Shown here in pieces: positions 60,379 through 64,000 of a DNA stretch of 64,000 bases. The notes beneath the pieces were generated by a model. It saw nothing but the letters and a program-made list of their open reading frames with translations. It searched no databases and was not told the origin of the DNA. Made by a program: the position numbers and the translations under genes. The stretch covers positions 1-64,000 of the forward strand of contig NZ_DATAGQ010000148.1 of NCBI RefSeq assembly GCF_036263595.1. Reading direction: 5' to 3'. Position 1 is the stretch's first letter; each line of letters starts with the position of its first letter. Source of the stretch: Geminicoccus sp036263595. Lineage in GTDB: Bacteria > Pseudomonadota > Alphaproteobacteria > Geminicoccales > Geminicoccaceae.

Positions 60379-61038
60379 CTATTGTGGCTTGGGCTCGGGG
60401 CTGGCCGGCACCGTGCCGCCGGCGGCGGATCCGACCGGCGCCGCCTCGGCGACCTTCACGTCCGGCAGGCGCTGGTCGAGGGCCATGAGCACGTCGGACG
60501 TGACATCGATGCGCGGCGAGAACACCAGGACCGTCGAGGACGGGACGACCAGGTTGAAGCCCTTTACCTCCGCCAGCTGGGAAACGACCTGGATGATCGC
60601 CTCGCGTACCTCGTTCAGCGCCACCGCGGTGACTTCGTCGAGCTGCCGACGGCGTTCCTGGACCCGGCGCTGGACCTCCGCCACCTCCTTTTCGAACTCG
60701 CGCCGCTTGGTGGCGAACGCTTCCGGCGAGAGGACCGTGCGCTGCTTGGCCAGGGCCTGGTCCTGTTCGCGCAGCCTCTGCTCCTGGCCGGTGATCTCGT
60801 CCTGGTAGGCCTTGCGCCGTGCTTCGACCTGCTGACGGATGCTGCTTGCCGCCTTCGCGTCGCGCAGGATCTTCTGGTAGTCGATGATGCCGACAACCGC
60901 AGGCGGCAGGTTCACCTGAGCGTCGGCCGCGGCAGGCGGCGGCTCTTGCTGCTGCGCCTGGGCCGGCACGACGCCGAACGACACCATGCCTGCCAGAACA
61001 GCCAGCGCCAGACGGGTCTTCAGGGATGAACTGGGCAA
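60379..61038 (-). CDS. skp: Skp/OmpH-family periplasmic chaperone
   Basis: 219 residues from a TTG at 61038, chosen because GGAGGG lies eight bases before it, only 16 bases past the bamA stop, and a signal peptide follows (LKTRLALAVLAGMVSFGVV, cleavage near AQAQQ). The mature protein starts VGIIDYQKILRDAKA, then has a long charged coiled coil (about 85-150), as in OmpH/Skp, which holds unfolded outer-membrane proteins. The C-terminal Pro/Ala-rich tail is variable. Confidence 0.9.
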   Translation of the reverse strand: MPSSSLKTRLALAVLAGMVSFGVVPAQAQQQEPPPAAADAQVNLPPAVVGIIDYQKILRDAKAASSIRQQVEARRKAYQDEITGQEQRLREQDQALAKQRTVLSPEAFATKRREFEKEVAEVQRRVQERRRQLDEVTAVALNEVREAIIQVVSQLAEVKGFNLVVPSSTVLVFSPRIDVTSDVLMALDQRLPDVKVAEAAPVGSAAGGTVPASPEPKPQ

Positions 61039-61054
61039 GCCGATAACCCTCCGG

Positions 61055-63367
61055 TCAGAACCGCGTCCCGAAGGAAATGCGGAATTCCTCGGTCTCGTCA
61101 TAATCTTCCTTGGCGAACGGCAGCGCGAAGTCGATCGCGAGGGGACCAAGCGGCGAGATCCAGGACAGACCGACGCCCGCCGATGCCCGCAGCGACCCCG
61201 AATCCTCGAGGCCAGGACCGCTGAGGTCGATGTCCGTCAGGGTGCCTGCCTGCGCGAAGCTACGGCCGAAAATCTGCAGTTCCTCTGGCAACCCCAACGG
61301 GAAGCGCATCTCCGCGGTGCCCACATAGTAGAGATTGCCGCCAAGGGCATCGCCGAAATCGACGTCACGCGGCCCGATGCCGGCGAACTCGAAGCCTCGG
61401 AAGCTGGCGCCGCCAATGAAGAACCGGTCGGACAGGTGCACCTCCTCGCCGCCGAATCCGACGATGTACCCGGCCGAAACGCCCAGGTTGACCACGACGT
61501 CCGGAATGATCGAGTAGTACCAGTCGCTGCGGACCTCGTGCTTGATCCACTGGTTGTCGCCGCCAAGGCCCGCGATGTCCTGGTCGAGCCGCAGCAGGGT
61601 GCCCGCGTTCGGCAGGAAGCGGTCGTCACGGGTGTCGTAGGCGAGGGTCTGGCCGATGATCGACGAGGTCCGGTCCCCCTCCTCGTCGCGGATATAGGGC
61701 GAGGAGTCGTCCGGCACGTCGAAGATCTTGTCGTTGCGCAGGGTGTAGCGCACGCCATGGCGCCAGTTCTCGGTCAGCGGATAGTTCGCCCGCACCGTCC
61801 CGCCGACGTTGCGCTCGTCGAACGACGATTCGTCCTGGTAGTCCGTTTCCCGCGAGAACAGGTCGAAGCCGACCGCGAGGTCGCGGTCCATGAAGTAGGG
61901 CTCGGTGAAGCCCACGCCGATATCCTGCCGGCGGCCGGAGAAGGTGAACTGGGCGTCGATGTCCTGGCCCCTGCCCAGCAGGTTGCGCTCCCGCAGGCGG
62001 ATGTCGCCCAGCACGCCGTCCGAGGTGGAATAGCCAGCACCGAACGACAGTTCGCCGGTGGAGCGCTCGACCACATCCACGGTGATGACGACCTTGTCGG
62101 CTGCCGATCCTTGCTGCGTGCCGACCTCGACCCTGTCGAAGAAGCCCAGCGCCCGGATGCGCTGCTCCGAGCGGCGCAGGAGGTCGGCGTTGAAGGCATC
62201 GCCCTCGGCCAGCCGGAACTCGCGCCGGATAACCCGGTCCAGGGTGCGGACGTTGCCGCGAATGTCGATCCGCTCGACATAGACCCGTGGGCCTTCGTCC
62301 ACGACGAAGTTGACCGCGACGGTCTTGTTCTCCGTGTCGATCTGCTGGACCGGGTTCACCCTGGTGAACGCATAGCCCAGCACGGACAGGCGATCGGTCA
62401 GCGCCTCGACCGTCTTCTCGATCTGCTCGCTGCTGTAGGTTTCGCCGGCCACCGGAACGAGCAGCGACTGGAGCTCCTCGGGCTGCACGTCACGCACGTT
62501 GCTGGTGACGGTGATGTCGCCGAAGTTGAACAGCTCGCCTTCGTCCACGGTGAAGGTGATGAAGAAGTCGCTGCCGTCGGGCGACAGCTCGGCCACAGCG
62601 GAGCGCACCTCGAACTGGGCATAGCCGCGGCTGGTATAGAAGCGGCGCAACAGCTCCTGGTCGTAGGCCAGCCTGTCCGGATCGTAGGTGTCGTCGGTGG
62701 TGAAGAAACGGTACCAGGCGCTTTCCTTGGTCTGGATCACCCCGCGCAGTGCCGAGTCCGAGAAGTTCTCGTTGCCGATGAAGCTGATGCCGCCCACGCC
62801 GGTGAGCGGGCCTTCCTTGATTTCGAACACCAGGTCGACGCGGTTCTGGTCGAGCTCGATGACCTTGGGCTCGACCGTGGCGCCGTAGCGGCCGCTGCTG
62901 CGATAGATGTCCAGGATCCGGGTCACCGCCGCCTGCACCCGCGCGCGGGTGAACACGGTGCGGGGCTGCAGCTGGACTTCCTGGGTCAGGACCTCGGTCG
63001 TGATCCGGTCGTTCCCCTCGAACGCCACCCGGTTGATGATGGGGTTCTCGACGACGGTGACCACCAGGACCGAGCCTTCCCGCTCGATCCTCACATCGTC
63101 GAACAGCCCGGTCGCGAACAGTGTCTTGAGCGAATCGTCGAGCCTGCGGTCGTCGAACCGGTCGCCCTGGCGCAGCGACAGATAGTTCTCGATCGTCGCC
63201 TGCTCGATCCGCTGGTTGCCGCGCACCTCGATCGCGGTGACGGTGTCCGATGGCTGCTGGGCCTGGGCCGACGGAGCCAGCAGCGAAGTCGAGGCCATTG
63301 CGGTTGTCAGAGAAATCGACAGCAAGAGCGCGGTCAACGTCCGGCGCAGCGCCCGGCTTATCTGCAT
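61055..63367 (-). CDS. bamA: Outer-membrane protein assembly factor BamA
   Basis: 770 residues from ATG 63367; a start seven codons further up is possible but less natural. A signal peptide ends near SAQAQQ, five POTRA domains cover about 35-410 (IEVRGNQRIEQATIENYLSL is the first), and a 16-strand barrel follows with the lid-lock element HLSDRFFIGGASFRGFEFAG and the terminal strand FRISFGTRF ending in phenylalanine. It inserts beta-barrel proteins into the outer membrane. It sits between rseP and skp, as in most proteobacteria. Confidence 0.97.
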   Translation of the reverse strand: MQISRALRRTLTALLLSISLTTAMASTSLLAPSAQAQQPSDTVTAIEVRGNQRIEQATIENYLSLRQGDRFDDRRLDDSLKTLFATGLFDDVRIEREGSVLVVTVVENPIINRVAFEGNDRITTEVLTQEVQLQPRTVFTRARVQAAVTRILDIYRSSGRYGATVEPKVIELDQNRVDLVFEIKEGPLTGVGGISFIGNENFSDSALRGVIQTKESAWYRFFTTDDTYDPDRLAYDQELLRRFYTSRGYAQFEVRSAVAELSPDGSDFFITFTVDEGELFNFGDITVTSNVRDVQPEELQSLLVPVAGETYSSEQIEKTVEALTDRLSVLGYAFTRVNPVQQIDTENKTVAVNFVVDEGPRVYVERIDIRGNVRTLDRVIRREFRLAEGDAFNADLLRRSEQRIRALGFFDRVEVGTQQGSAADKVVITVDVVERSTGELSFGAGYSTSDGVLGDIRLRERNLLGRGQDIDAQFTFSGRRQDIGVGFTEPYFMDRDLAVGFDLFSRETDYQDESSFDERNVGGTVRANYPLTENWRHGVRYTLRNDKIFDVPDDSSPYIRDEEGDRTSSIIGQTLAYDTRDDRFLPNAGTLLRLDQDIAGLGGDNQWIKHEVRSDWYYSIIPDVVVNLGVSAGYIVGFGGEEVHLSDRFFIGGASFRGFEFAGIGPRDVDFGDALGGNLYYVGTAEMRFPLGLPEELQIFGRSFAQAGTLTDIDLSGPGLEDSGSLRASAGVGLSWISPLGPLAIDFALPFAKEDYDETEEFRISFGTRF

Positions 63368-63413
63368 GTGTCCACCCCAGCGGCCCACCGCGTTGCGGGC
63401 GAACGCGCCCTGA

Positions 63414-64000
63414 TCAGGATACCCAGCCTTTGAGGAACTCGATGACCTTCAGGTTCACCAAATCGTTCCAAGTCGCGAATACCATGAGGGAAAGCACCAT
63501 GGCCAGTCCGAAACGGAACGCCATTTCCTGGGCCCGCTCGGCCAGTGGCCGCCCCCGGATCGCCTCCGCCGCGTACATGACGAGATGACCGCCGTCGAGC
63601 ATCGGGATCGGGAAAAGGTTGATCAACCCAAGATTGATCGACAGGACGGCGGTGAACCAGATCGCCGGCACCAGGCCATCCTGAGAGATCTCCCCGGACA
63701 TCTGGGCGATGCGGATCGGCCCACCCAGTTCCTGGGTACCGCGTGAACCGACGATCATCTCCCAAAGGCCCGCCAGCGTCCCGGTAATCATCCGCCAGGT
63801 CTCGGTGACGGCCTCCACCGGTGCCGACAGGATCGAGCTTCGCCGGAACTCGACGCCCGAGCTGCCGATCCCGATGCGGCCGATCCGGTGCTCGTTGCCG
63901 AATCGGTCGGTAAGCTCGGTGAGTTCCGGCACCAGCGGCAGGTCGATCTGGTCCTCCCCGCGCAGAACCGAGATCTGCAGTTCCTCGCCCGGACGGGGAG
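63414..64000 (-). CDS. rseP: Site-2 protease RseP, C-terminal part (cut by window end)
   Basis: 195 residues visible; the N-terminal HExxH part lies beyond the window. The coding frame is open to base 64000 and its first visible residues (RPGEELQISVLRGED) belong to a PDZ domain. The membrane motif FPIPMLDGGHLVMY near the end is the conserved NPxPxLDGG-type element carrying the second metal ligand aspartate. It cleaves anti-sigma factors and leftover signal peptides within the membrane. It is followed by bamA, as usual. Confidence 0.93.
   Translation of the reverse strand, partial: PRPGEELQISVLRGEDQIDLPLVPELTELTDRFGNEHRIGRIGIGSSGVEFRRSSILSAPVEAVTETWRMITGTLAGLWEMIVGSRGTQELGGPIRIAQMSGEISQDGLVPAIWFTAVLSINLGLINLFPIPMLDGGHLVMYAAEAIRGRPLAERAQEMAFRFGLAMVLSLMVFATWNDLVNLKVIEFLKGWVS

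Overview
The window is GC-rich and densely coded, with about 60 genes on both strands. It looks like an alphaproteobacterium of a Rhodospirillales/Geminicoccales-like type. The evidence is indirect: LpxI in place of LpxH in the lipid A operon, a DUF1465-like protein, aerobic cobalamin genes (cobN, cobU, cobW), phaA/phaB, a HisKA_2-type sensor kinase, and many TRAP, tripartite tricarboxylate (TTT) and ABC uptake systems with LacI/LysR regulators. No rRNA or other species marker is present, so the placement is an inference.

Layout. 1-2075 is a graveyard of insertion sequences: the tail of an IS3-family transposase cut into one of two decayed IS481-like transposases lying head to head. 2076-9199 is a catabolic locus: a divergent LacI repressor with a textbook operator, an RraA-fold aldolase, a DctPQM TRAP transporter, a D-2-hydroxyacid dehydrogenase and a class III aminotransferase; its substrate is unknown. 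9622-11733 is an orphan TonB-dependent receptor behind a leader hairpin. 12064-19541 is a tartrate/D-malate locus: a DmlR-like LysR regulator, a TTT solute-binding protein, a TctA-TctB fusion permease, two beta-decarboxylating dehydrogenases and a D-tartrate dehydratase with all catalytic residues. 19764-21883 is a HisKA_2 kinase with a single-domain response regulator, next to a broken serine resolvase and a tRNA-Val(GAC).

23250-33049 holds mixed housekeeping genes: an N-formylglutamate amidohydrolase, a lytic transglycosylase, a DUF1465-like protein, a DMT exporter, a GNAT acetyltransferase, pdxY and pdxH (vitamin B6 salvage), an SDR, an orphan PotA-like ATPase, a diguanylate cyclase and a metallo-beta-lactamase-fold hydrolase. 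33459-41430 has terC divergent from cobU-cobW-cobN, followed on the same strand by otnK-otnC (four-carbon acid sugar catabolism). 41485-47572 is a leftward dipeptide/nickel-type ABC operon ending in a fumarylacetoacetate hydrolase-family gene and a good intrinsic terminator. 47711-51202 holds upp, an SDR, phaB and phaA (polyhydroxybutyrate precursors).

51464-64000 holds an exported PRC-barrel protein, aspS, rnd, an epimerase and the conserved envelope operon read leftward: rseP-bamA-skp-lpxD-fabZ-lpxA-lpxI-lpxB, with rseP cut by the window edge. Within operons, genes are coupled by ATGA/GTGA overlaps. Several convergent pairs overlap at their 3' ends.
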